NCBI GenBank assembly: GCA_036522895.1
Contig: DATDEX010000256.1
Coordinates: 1 to 6,935 of the forward strand
Source of the DNA: JAIOPA01 sp036522895
Lineage (GTDB): Bacteria; Eisenbacteria; RBG-16-71-46
Direction: 5' to 3'
Length of the DNA: 6,935 bases
Part shown: positions 1-6,170 of the stretch, one piece after another
How the letters are laid out: the number at the start of each line of letters is the position of its first letter
Numbering within the stretch: position 1 is the stretch's first letter
Program-made: the position numbers and the translations under genes
Notes under the pieces: model-generated
What the model was told of the DNA's origin: nothing
Seen by the model: only the letters and a program-made list of their open reading frames with translations
Databases searched by the model: none

Positions 1-860
1 AGCCACGCGGCGCGCTCCCAGGCGCGCGCGCGGCCCGGCGCCAGCCGCGGGAGTGCAAGCACCGCCGCCACCGCGACGACCGCGAGCCACGATCCCGAGC
101 ATATGAAGCGTTGCACTCGCAAGTACTCGAGGGCCGGCAGGCCGCACGTGGCGAGCAGCACGTAGGGCGGGAACGCGTCGCGGAGCTCGGGGCCCGCGCC
201 GCGCCACACCACGCAGCCGGCGACGAACGCGGCTTCCAAAATCGGCAGGAACAGCGGCACGCGCCAGGTCCAGAGCGCCACGACGAGCAGCAGCGCGGCC
301 GCCGCCGCCCACGCGACACGCTCGCGCCGGCTCGCCGCCGCGAGCGCGGCTGCGAATGCCGCGAGGTGGGCCGTCACGAAGAGCGAGCCCACGGCCTCGA
401 AGCGCAGCGAGTAGCCGAACGTGCGATGCAGGTGGGCGGGCAGCAGCACGATCGCCAGCGCCGCGAACGGTGCCGCCCAGCCCGAGCCCCAGGCGAGCCG
501 CGCCCAGAGGAACACCGGCACCGCCACGAGGCCGCCGCACAGCGCGCCGAACAGCGACAGGTTCAAGTTCGCGTCGCGGCTGCCGAGAGATCGCATGACC
601 CGCTCGAACGTGCCCGCCAGCACGATGAGTCCGGGGGCGTACGCGGCGCCGAGCGCGCGGCCGCCTGGCGCCTCCGAGAGCCGGTCGACGGCTGGCTCTT
701 TGCCCGTGTCCGCATACGTCAGCACCAGCCGGGACATCGCGGCGCTGTCGCCGATGAACTGCGTGCTACCGGGCGCCAGCGTGGGCCAGAGGCGCAGCAG
801 CGTCCCACCCAGCACCGCGAGCAGCAACAGTGCAGATCGAAGCAGCCGAGGGGGTCGCAC
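1..860 (-). CDS. Multi-pass GT-C-type membrane protein, STT3-like (partial, C-terminus off the left edge)
   Basis: Reading the minus strand from GTG at 860 gives 286 uninterrupted codons that leave the window at base 1. The protein starts with a basic stretch (MRPPRLLRS) and a hydrophobic segment at about 10-28. A loop follows with an acidic residue in GDSAAMSRLVLTYADTG (37-53). Further hydrophobic segments lie at roughly 99-119, 128-142, 155-176, 183-200, 201-219, 233-247 and 257-271. The order 'first loop with Asp, then LPAHLHRTFGYSLRFEA (140-156)' resembles the STT3/AglB/PglB oligosaccharyltransferases, where an R-(S/T)-x-x-G-Y-x-D-x-(D/E) motif sits in the second external loop. Here the first acidic residue of that motif appears to be missing, while E155 remains. 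Known family members use lipid-linked sugars at the outer face of the inner membrane. The family match is inferred from motif shape; a family 39-type glycosyltransferase is the main alternative. No Shine-Dalgarno precedes the GTG; an in-frame TTG at 896 is a weaker start because it adds a non-hydrophobic lead. Confidence 0.8.
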   Translation of the reverse strand, partial: MRPPRLLRSALLLLAVLGGTLLRLWPTLAPGSTQFIGDSAAMSRLVLTYADTGKEPAVDRLSEAPGGRALGAAYAPGLIVLAGTFERVMRSLGSRDANLNLSLFGALCGGLVAVPVFLWARLAWGSGWAAPFAALAIVLLPAHLHRTFGYSLRFEAVGSLFVTAHLAAFAAALAAASRRERVAWAAAAALLLVVALWTWRVPLFLPILEAAFVAGCVVWRGAGPELRDAFPPYVLLATCGLPALEYLRVQRFICSGSWLAVVAVAAVLALPRLAPGRARAWERAAW

Positions 861-891
861 GCAACGATTATCGAGGCAAGCCTGCGACCCC
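851..891. repeat. Perfect 9-bp inverted repeat across the start and -10 of the STT3-like gene
   Basis: GGGGTCGCA (851-859) and TGCGACCCC (883-891) are exact reverse complements separated by 23 bases. Arm centres are 32 bp apart, close to three helical turns, so a protein could contact both on one DNA face. The right arm lies just inside the -35 and the left arm covers the first codons. Read as RNA from a start further upstream, the same arms would form a 9-bp stem that hides the GTG. Chance occurrence in GC-rich DNA is possible. Confidence 0.4.
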
Positions 892-896
892 TTCAA
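867..896 (-). promoter_or_regulatory. Candidate sigma70-type promoter for the STT3-like gene, leaderless geometry
   Basis: On the minus strand TTGAAG (896-891) and GATAAT (872-867) are separated by 18 bases and match the -35 and -10 consensus at 4/6 and 5/6 positions. Six bases after the -10 comes base 860, the G of the proposed GTG start. Transcription would therefore begin at the start codon itself, which fits the lack of a ribosome-binding site. The A/T-rich -10 stands out in a very GC-rich context. This is a prediction from spacing and consensus only. Confidence 0.45.
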
Positions 897-1060
897 GCGG
901 TACGGGTCCGACGGGGCCGAGGGGCATGGTGCACGCGAGTCCAGGTTCTCCAATCCGATCCGGCGCGCCGCGCGACCGGCCGGCATGCGGAACCGCCTGC
1001 CCGCATTGCGTGGCCACGCGAACGCCGGCGCGGCCTGCGTCGAACCCCTATTGGCCACGA

Positions 1061-1089
1061 TTGACGCGGCCGCGCGCGCCGTCTAGCGT
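1061..1089 (+). promoter_or_regulatory. Candidate promoter for thymidine kinase and the downstream gene cluster
   Basis: TTGACG (1061-1066, 5/6 of the -35 consensus) is followed after 17 bases by TAGCGT (1084-1089), which keeps the TAnnnT core of a -10. Transcription would start at about 1095-1096, only four or five bases before the ATG at 1100. That leaves no room for a Shine-Dalgarno, and none is visible. The message would be almost leaderless, like that proposed for the divergent gene. Confidence 0.45.
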
Positions 1090-1099
1090 CGCGCGTCCC

Positions 1100-1774
1100 A
1101 TGAACGAACCCACCCGCAGCTTCCCCGGCACCGGCTCGATCGAGGTCATCGTGGGGAGCATGTACAGCGGCAAGACCGAGGAGCTGATCCGCCGGCTCCG
1201 GCGCGCGCAGATCGCCCGGCAGCGCGTGGAGATCTTCAAGCCCGCGCTCGACGACCGCTACGCCAAGGATGCCATCGTGTCGCACAGCGAGATCCGCATC
1301 CCGTCGCGGGCCGTGAAGAAGGCGAGCGACGTGCTGCGTCACGCGCACGAGGCGCAGGTCATCGGCATCGACGAGGGCCAGTTCCTCGGCGCCGGCCTCG
1401 TCGAGGTGTGCGAGCGGCTCGCGCGCATGGGAAAGCGCGTCATCGTCGCCGGGCTGGACCAGGACTACCTCGGTCGCCCGTTCGAGCCCATGCCCCAGCT
1501 GCTCGCGGTCGCGGAATACATCACCAAGACGCTCGCCATCTGCGTCGTGTGCGGCGCGCCGGCCAATCGCACGTACCGCAAGGTGCAGCGCGGCGGCCGC
1601 GTCGTCGTGGGCGGCGCCGAGATCTACGAGGCGCGCTGCCGGCGCTGCTTCGACCTGGGCCGGCGGGCGCAACCCGCGGCCGACACCCCGGGGGACCCCG
1701 ATGCGAAGCTCCAACCGACCGCCGTTCGCGCGCGCGCTCGTCGCGCTCCTGCTGCTCGCCGCCTCCGGGTGTAG
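1100..1774 (+). CDS. tdk: Thymidine kinase, type II (TK1-like)
   Basis: This cytosolic enzyme phosphorylates thymidine with ATP to dTMP in pyrimidine salvage. The 224-residue product has the Walker A loop GSMYSGKT (19-26), the DEGQF block (91-95) with the presumed catalytic Glu92, and the conserved GLDQDYLGRPFEPMPQLLAVAE stretch (118-139; quoted in part: PMPQLLAVAE). Zinc-binding cysteine pairs are C148/C151 and C180/C183. The nucleoside-binding lasso VGGAEIYEARC follows at 170-180. The frame is open upstream to 830, but those residues look nothing like the family, so ATG 1100 is preferred. Family members usually end soon after the last cysteine pair. Here about 35 further Ala/Arg/Pro-rich residues follow, and the last 74 bases overlap the next gene's signal peptide region. 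The following gene encodes a nucleoside receptor, which fits a salvage role. The family assignment is secure. Confidence 0.95.
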   Translation: MNEPTRSFPGTGSIEVIVGSMYSGKTEELIRRLRRAQIARQRVEIFKPALDDRYAKDAIVSHSEIRIPSRAVKKASDVLRHAHEAQVIGIDEGQFLGAGLVEVCERLARMGKRVIVAGLDQDYLGRPFEPMPQLLAVAEYITKTLAICVVCGAPANRTYRKVQRGGRVVVGGAEIYEARCRRCFDLGRRAQPAADTPGDPDAKLQPTAVRARARRAPAARRLRV

Positions 1775-2732
1775 CAAGCCGGCTCCCAAGTCCGCCGCCG
1801 GCGGCACCGCGTTTCCCGTGGGGCTCGTGTTCGACATCGGGGGCCGCGGCGACAAGAGCTTCAACGACGCCGCCTACGCCGGGCTCGATCGCGCGCAAAA
1901 GGAGCTCGGCGTCACCTACTCGACGCTCGAGACGAGCGAGGGCTCGGACCGCGAAGCGCAGTTGCGGCAGCTCGCGACCGGCGATGCCAAACTGGTGTTC
2001 GGGGTGGGCTTCCTGTTCACCGACGACGTGAAGGCGCTGGCGAAGGAGTTCCCGGACCAGAAGTTCGCGTGCATCGATTACACCGTGAACCCCGCCGACT
2101 CGATCCCTCCCAACCTCGTCGCGCTCAAGTTCCGCGAGGAGCAGGGCAGCTTCCTCGTCGGCGCGCTCGCCGGACTGCTCACGAAGACCGGCAAGCTCGG
2201 CTTCGTGGGCGGCATGGAGATCCCGCTCATCCGCAAGTTCCAGGCGGGCTTCATCGCGGGCGTCAAAGCCGTCAACCCGAAGGCCGTCGTGATGGTGAAG
2301 TACGCGGGCAACACCGGCGCGGCGTTCAAGGATCCCACCAAGGGCAAGGAGCTCGCGCTGGCCGAGTACCAGGCGGGCGCCGACATCATCTTCCACGCCT
2401 CGGGCTCCACCGGGCTCGGCGTGTTCGAGGCCGGGCGCGAGTTGAAGAAGCTCGCGATCGGGGTGGACTCGGATCAATACGACGAGGCGCCGGGCGTCGT
2501 GCTCACGTCGATGGTGAAGCGGGTGGACACGGCCGTGTTCGACACGATCCGCGATCTCAAGAATGGCCAGTGGAGGGGCGGGGTTCGCGAGTTCGGCCTC
2601 GCCGACTCCGGCGTCACGTGGGTCTACGACGACCGCAACAAGGCGCTCATCCCCGACGCCGTGAAGGCCCGCGTGGACTCGCTGCAGCGGTTGATCGAGG
2701 CCGGCGGGATCCAGGTGCCGACCGAACCATGA
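1701..2732 (+). CDS. BMP-family (PnrA-like) nucleoside-binding lipoprotein
   Basis: This is the substrate-binding component of an ABC importer of the basic membrane protein family, whose characterised members (PnrA/TmpC, NupN) bind nucleosides. The 343-residue product starts with a lipoprotein signal: basic start, hydrophobic 12-21, then LAASGC with Cys24 as the lipidation site. Ala at -3 is less usual than Leu. The mature domain has FDIGGRGDKSFND (44-56), VGFLFTDD (102-109), GKLGFVGG (164-171) with F180 after it, GADIIFHASGSTGLG (226-240) and GVDSDQYD (254-261), all in family order. A GGGGGA stretch at 1690-1695 lies five bases before ATG 1701. The start is needed to keep the signal peptide, so the 74-base overlap with thymidine kinase looks real. 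The matching ATPase gene is found at 6167. The exact ligand (purine, pyrimidine or another small molecule) cannot be read from sequence. Confidence 0.93.
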   Translation: MRSSNRPPFARALVALLLLAASGCSKPAPKSAAGGTAFPVGLVFDIGGRGDKSFNDAAYAGLDRAQKELGVTYSTLETSEGSDREAQLRQLATGDAKLVFGVGFLFTDDVKALAKEFPDQKFACIDYTVNPADSIPPNLVALKFREEQGSFLVGALAGLLTKTGKLGFVGGMEIPLIRKFQAGFIAGVKAVNPKAVVMVKYAGNTGAAFKDPTKGKELALAEYQAGADIIFHASGSTGLGVFEAGRELKKLAIGVDSDQYDEAPGVVLTSMVKRVDTAVFDTIRDLKNGQWRGGVREFGLADSGVTWVYDDRNKALIPDAVKARVDSLQRLIEAGGIQVPTEP

Positions 2733-2734
2733 GC

Positions 2735-2752
2735 CGGCGCCGGCCGGCGCCG
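2735..2752. repeat. 18-bp perfect palindrome just after the lipoprotein stop codon
   Basis: The palindrome CGGCGCCGGCCGGCGCCG begins two bases after the TGA of the lipoprotein gene. As RNA it can fold into a 7-bp GC stem with a GGCC loop. No T-tract follows, so it is not a standard intrinsic terminator. A 3'-end stabilising or attenuating hairpin, which would raise receptor level over downstream genes, is a reasonable guess. Its right end overlaps a possible GTG (2752) for the next gene and argues against that start. Confidence 0.4.
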
Positions 2753-2796
2753 TGCCGGCGTCCGCCCGCGACGGACTGCCGCGGTCGAAGCCGCGG

Positions 2797-3684
2797 ATGA
2801 GCGCATGGACGGAGGTGGCACCCGGCGTCCGTGTGCGCACGAGTCGCTGCTACGCCATGAACACGCTCGTGGCCGAGGCGCAGGGGCATGCGCTCGTGGT
2901 GGACCCCGGCGTGCTCCCGAGCGAGCTGGACGAGCTGGCCGGCGTCGTGCGCGGGATCACGCCGCGGTTCGATCGCGTCTCGCTCGCGTTCACCCACCCG
3001 CACTGGGATCACGTCCTCGGGCTCCCGTGGTTCCCGGGCGCCACCACGTTCGCGCACGCGGGCTTCGCGGACGAGCTGGAGCGCGAGCTGGACCACGTGA
3101 CCGCGCGCGCCAACGCCTGGCTCGCCGGGGCGGGAGAGCCCCTGCCGCATCCGTTTCGCGCCTTCCGACCCTCGTTGAGCGCGCGCGGGACCGCCCGCGT
3201 CGAGCTGGGGCCGTTCGAGGTCGTGACCTACGACACCCCCGGGCACAGCGGCTGTCACCTCGCCCTTTGGCTACCCCATCCCGGCGTGCTCGCGGCCGGC
3301 GACCTGCTCTCCGACATCGAGATTCCGTGGCTCGCCGGCCCCCCCTGGGTCTACCGTGCAAGCCTGAAGACGCTGCACTGGCTGTTCGAGCAGGAGGACG
3401 TGCGCGTACTGGTGCCGGGGCACGGCCCGGTGGCGCACGGGCGCACGAACGGCTACCGGCGACTGCTGCGCGACATGGACTACCTCGTGCTCCTCGAGGA
3501 GCGCGTGGGGGCCGCCTGGAAGCGCGGTTTGTCGCTGGACGAGACGCGCGCCGAGCTCGCGCGCATGGAGTATCTCGGCAAGAATGCCGGAAACGCCGAC
3601 ATCGCCATGAACGACGTGCATGCCGGGAACGTGGGCTTCGCATACGCCGCGCTCGCCGACTCGGCCACACCCGGGAGGACCTGA
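2797..3684 (+). CDS. Metallo-beta-lactamase-fold hydrolase
   Basis: The 295-residue product belongs to the broad MBL superfamily (glyoxalase II-like, COG0491 type), which uses a one- or two-metal site for hydrolysis. The first metal motif HxHxDH is HPHWDH (H67, H69, D71, H72). Later ligands are H150 in TPGHSG, D169 in AAGDLLSD and H209 in VPGHGP. An early strand-loop NTLVAEAQGHALVVDPG (22-38) is typical of the fold. The substrate cannot be told from sequence; hydroxyacylglutathione hydrolase-like, lactonase-like and other esterase activities are all possible. There is no signal peptide, so it should be cytosolic. An in-frame GTG at 2752 would add 15 residues, but it sits in a strong hairpin without a ribosome site. 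ATG 2797 has a weak GAAG at 2787-2790. The stop overlaps the glutamate dehydrogenase ATG by one base, implying translational coupling. Confidence 0.88.
   Translation: MSAWTEVAPGVRVRTSRCYAMNTLVAEAQGHALVVDPGVLPSELDELAGVVRGITPRFDRVSLAFTHPHWDHVLGLPWFPGATTFAHAGFADELERELDHVTARANAWLAGAGEPLPHPFRAFRPSLSARGTARVELGPFEVVTYDTPGHSGCHLALWLPHPGVLAAGDLLSDIEIPWLAGPPWVYRASLKTLHWLFEQEDVRVLVPGHGPVAHGRTNGYRRLLRDMDYLVLLEERVGAAWKRGLSLDETRAELARMEYLGKNAGNADIAMNDVHAGNVGFAYAALADSATPGRT
3673..3679 (+). promoter_or_regulatory. Strong Shine-Dalgarno for glutamate dehydrogenase
   Basis: GGGAGGA lies four bases before ATG 3684, inside the last codons of the hydrolase gene. It is the best ribosome-binding site in the window. 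It fixes the dehydrogenase start, even though the same frame is open back to 2805. Confidence 0.7.
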
Positions 3685-4937
3685 TGCACACCGAGACGCT
3701 GAACCCCTTCGCGATCGCGCAGCATTATTTCGAGCTGGCCGCCGATCGCTTGAAGATGGACGAAGGCATGCGCGCGATCCTGAGCACCCCGAAGCGCTGC
3801 CTCACGGTGAGCATTCCCGTGCGCATGGACAACGGCAGCTACCGGGTGTTCACCGGGCACCGCGTGGCGCACAACATGGCGCGCGGCCCGGCCAAGGGCG
3901 GCATCCGCTTCCACCCCGACGTCAACCTGGACGAGGTGAAGGCGCTGGCGTCGTGGATGACGTGGAAGTGCGCCTGCCTCGACCTGCCGTTCGGCGGCGG
4001 CAAGGGTGGCGTGCAGGTCGATCCGCACTCGCTCTCCAAGCTCGAGCTGGAACGCCTGACGCGCCGCTACACCTGCGAGATCCTGCCGATGATCGGGCCC
4101 GACCAGGACATCCCGGCGCCCGACGTGTACACCGACTCGCAGACCATGGCCTGGATCATGGACACCTACAGCATGACGAAGGGCGCGACGACGCTCGGCG
4201 TCGTGACCGGGAAACCGCTCGCGCTCGGCGGCTCGAAGGGCCGCGATCGTGCCACGGCGCGCGGGGTGCAGTTCGTGCTGCGCCAGGCCTGCACCGGGCT
4301 CAAGATGTCGCTCAAGGGCGCCAAGGTGGCGATCCAGGGCTATGGCAACGCCGGGAGCCACCTGGCGCAACTGCTCCACGACGAGGGCGCGCGCATCGTG
4401 GCGGCCTCCGATTCCAAGGGCGGCGTCTACCAGCCGGAAGGGCTCGACCCCGCGGCGCTCGCGGCCCACAAGAAGACGCGCGCGAGCCTCAACACGTTCC
4501 CGGGCGGCAAGCCGGTGACGAACGAACAGTTGCTGGAGCTCCCCGTCGACATCCTCGTGCCCGCGGCGCTCGAGAACCAGATCACCGGCGACAACGCCGC
4601 GCGCATCCAGGCCAAGATCGTGGCCGAGGCCGCGAACGGCCCCACGACGCCGGAAGCCGACGACATCCTGTTCGAGCGCGGCCGTACGGTGATCCCCGAC
4701 ATCCTCGCCAACGCCGGCGGCGTGACGGTGAGCTATTTCGAGTGGGTGCAGGACTTCAACACGTTCTTCTGGGACGACGACGAGGTGGACCGCCGGCTCG
4801 AGGCGTACATGAAGCGCGCGTACACGTCGGTGGCGGAGAAGGCGGCGCAGCACAAGTGCAGTCTGCGCGGCGGCGCCTACGTGCTCGCGGTGCAGCGCGT
4901 GCTCGACGCGACGCTCGTGCGGGGCATCTTCCCGTAA
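3684..4937 (+). CDS. gdhA: Glutamate dehydrogenase (Glu/Leu/Phe/Val dehydrogenase family)
   Basis: The enzyme interconverts glutamate with 2-oxoglutarate and ammonia using NAD(P), linking nitrogen and carbon metabolism in the cytosol. The 417-residue length is normal for the hexameric bacterial class. The N-terminal catalytic domain shows GPAKGGIRFHP (68-78, substrate Lys71), K95, PFGGGKGG (102-109, catalytic Lys107) and PAPDVYT (144-150, catalytic Asp147). A Rossmann domain follows with GYGNAG (219-224), and an acidic residue at the next strand end (D243 in ASDSKGG), which usually favours NAD over NADP. The late motifs EAANGPTTPEAD and ANAGGVTVSYFEWVQ are classic for the family. The leucine/phenylalanine dehydrogenase branches are shorter and less alike here. 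The gene is coupled to the hydrolase by a one-base overlap and strong ribosome site. Its presence between parts of a nucleoside importer is unexplained; nucleoside catabolism releasing ammonia is one possible link. Confidence 0.94.
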   Translation: MHTETLNPFAIAQHYFELAADRLKMDEGMRAILSTPKRCLTVSIPVRMDNGSYRVFTGHRVAHNMARGPAKGGIRFHPDVNLDEVKALASWMTWKCACLDLPFGGGKGGVQVDPHSLSKLELERLTRRYTCEILPMIGPDQDIPAPDVYTDSQTMAWIMDTYSMTKGATTLGVVTGKPLALGGSKGRDRATARGVQFVLRQACTGLKMSLKGAKVAIQGYGNAGSHLAQLLHDEGARIVAASDSKGGVYQPEGLDPAALAAHKKTRASLNTFPGGKPVTNEQLLELPVDILVPAALENQITGDNAARIQAKIVAEAANGPTTPEADDILFERGRTVIPDILANAGGVTVSYFEWVQDFNTFFWDDDEVDRRLEAYMKRAYTSVAEKAAQHKCSLRGGAYVLAVQRVLDATLVRGIFP

Positions 4938-4997
4938 GAGCCACGGCTGGCGTGGGGGCCCGGGCCCGCGTACGCTGCGCCGCCCGGAGCCCCCCGC
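4938..4997 (+). promoter_or_regulatory. Short intergenic gap with GC palindrome and weak -10-like element
   Basis: The 60-base gap contains the palindrome GGGCCCGGGCCC (4956-4967). An alternative 6-bp stem can form between 4951-4956 and 4965-4970. No T-tract follows, so termination is doubtful. TACGCT at 4971-4976 keeps the TAnnnT core of a -10, but no convincing -35 lies upstream. GGAG at 4986-4989, eight bases before ATG 4998, is a plausible ribosome site. An internal promoter for the phosphatase gene is possible but weakly supported. Confidence 0.3.
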
Positions 4998-6170
4998 ATG
5001 CTCGAATCGAAAGCGTTCTACCGAAAGATCGAACACGCCTTCGCCGGCAGCGAGCGCGCGCGCACCCGCGAGCGCTTCGCGCTGCGCCTGGCGCCGCGCC
5101 TGCTCGAGCAGCTGGGCGGGCCGCTCGGGCTCGTGGCCGTGCACCTCTACGAGCGACGCGGGCGGAAGCTCGTCGCGGCCAGGCGCTGGGGCGAGGGCCG
5201 GACCGACCTCCACGAGGAGATCGAGGCGCGGCTCGGCTCGAACGGCGACGACGCGATCCGCGAGCTGCCGTGGGTGGGCGAGACCTCGACCGGCCGTGCG
5301 GGGCTTTTTGCCGTGGGCGCGCTCGATGGCCCGCTCATCGCGGTGTTCCCCGCCGCCTCCGGCGACGTGCGTGCCGTGCCGTCGCACGCGGAGCTCCTCT
5401 CGGCGCTCAACTCGATCGTCTACGCGGTGCGCCAGCGGCTCGAGCGCGGCCGGCTCGAGGACCTGTTCGAGCAGGCGCGCACGATCCAGCTCTCGCTCCT
5501 GCCGGAAGGGCGCCGCGAGTTCGCGGGCTACGACGTCTTCGCGTCGAGCACGCCCGCCCAGTCGGTGGGCGGCGACCTCTACGACTACCACGACGTCGAC
5601 CCCGAGACGCTCGGCTTCGCCGTGGCGGACGCCTCCGGCCACGGATTGCCGGCCGCGCTCCAGGCGCGCGACGTCGCGACCGGGCTCCGCATGGGCGTCG
5701 AACGCGACCTGAAGATCACGCGCATGGTCGAGCGCCTGAACCGGGTGATCCACCAGAGCGGGCTCACCTCGCGCTTCATCTCGCTGTTCTTCGGCGAGCT
5801 CGAGCGGAACGGGAACCTGAGCTACATCAATGCCGGCCACCCGCCGCCGCTGCTCGTCGACACGCGCGGCATCCGCGAGCTGACCGTGGGCGGCATGCTG
5901 CTCGGCCCCGACCCGCAGGCCACGTACAAGATGGGCTTCGTGCACGTCGACCGCGGCGCGTGCTTGGTGGCGTACACGGACGGCGTGCTCGAGCGGGAGA
6001 ACGCCGGCGGCGAGATCTACGGGCTCGATCGGCTCGGGGCCTGGCTCGGCGAGTCGGCGAACACGCCGTGCGAGGAGGCGGTCGCCGAGCTGCTCCGGCG
6101 CCTGAGCGAGTTCGGCGGCGGCGGGCCGTTCGAGGACGACGTCACGGTGATGATGGTGCGTCGCATATGA
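4998..6170 (+). CDS. SpoIIE/RsbU-type PP2C serine phosphatase with GAF-like N-terminal region
   Basis: Proteins of this class dephosphorylate Ser/Thr on partner proteins, classically STAS-domain anti-anti-sigma factors in partner-switching control. The 390-residue product has an N-terminal region (about 20-145) whose strand-helix pattern resembles a degenerate GAF sensor domain. A charged helical linker (about 143-168, ending in QLSLLPEG) precedes the catalytic domain. Metal and active-site motifs are SVGGDLYDY (189-197, Asp193), VADASGHGLPAAL (209-221, Asp211), FISLFFGEL (260-268), YINAGHPPPLL (276-286), AYTDGVLE (325-332, Asp328) and FEDDVTVMMV (378-387, Asp380/381). All expected acidic residues are present, so it should be active. 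No membrane segment is seen. No anti-sigma kinase, STAS protein or sigma factor is encoded in the window, so its target is unknown. Its stop overlaps the next ATG by four bases (ATGA), tying its translation to the ABC ATPase. Confidence 0.93.
   Translation: MLESKAFYRKIEHAFAGSERARTRERFALRLAPRLLEQLGGPLGLVAVHLYERRGRKLVAARRWGEGRTDLHEEIEARLGSNGDDAIRELPWVGETSTGRAGLFAVGALDGPLIAVFPAASGDVRAVPSHAELLSALNSIVYAVRQRLERGRLEDLFEQARTIQLSLLPEGRREFAGYDVFASSTPAQSVGGDLYDYHDVDPETLGFAVADASGHGLPAALQARDVATGLRMGVERDLKITRMVERLNRVIHQSGLTSRFISLFFGELERNGNLSYINAGHPPPLLVDTRGIRELTVGGMLLGPDPQATYKMGFVHVDRGACLVAYTDGVLERENAGGEIYGLDRLGAWLGESANTPCEEAVAELLRRLSEFGGGGPFEDDVTVMMVRRI

Larger units (their letters stand above)
861..1099. 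other. Divergent intergenic control region
   Basis: This 239-base stretch separates the leftward STT3-like gene from the rightward thymidine kinase gene. It contains one promoter-like pair facing each way and most of the 9-bp inverted repeat. Open frames cross it in several directions, but none encodes anything resembling its flanking families, and I see no RNA gene in it. The likeliest reading is a divergent promoter region. Confidence 0.6.

Noticed and set aside
111..1064. Plus-strand open frames of 317 and 221 codons opposite the STT3-like gene
   Set aside because: Both are Arg/Gln/Ala/Ser-rich with no domain signal. The minus strand in the same place encodes a coherent series of membrane segments with a plausible start.
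830..1099. 90-residue N-terminal extension of thymidine kinase
   Set aside because: The extra residues are low-complexity and do not resemble the family. They would cross the divergent control region; ATG 1100 gives the normal N-terminus.
1521..2840. 439-codon minus-strand open frame opposite the lipoprotein
   Set aside because: It is antisense to a clear BMP-family gene and has no recognisable motif.
2805..3683. Apparent N-terminal extension of glutamate dehydrogenase (a 710-residue fusion)
   Set aside because: The added 293 residues are an out-of-frame reading of the hydrolase gene and are Arg/Ala/Pro-rich. The dehydrogenase has its own strong ribosome site and a normal-length product from 3684.
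4951..4970. Intrinsic terminator after glutamate dehydrogenase
   Set aside because: A GC stem can form, but there is no T-tract and the next gene starts 60 bases after the stop on the same strand. Termination is not supported.
3480..5945. 821-codon open frame on the minus strand
   Set aside because: It lies opposite glutamate dehydrogenase and the phosphatase, whose family motifs are intact. The translation is His/Arg/Ala/Glu-rich low complexity with no recognisable domain, as expected from the antisense of GC-rich codons.
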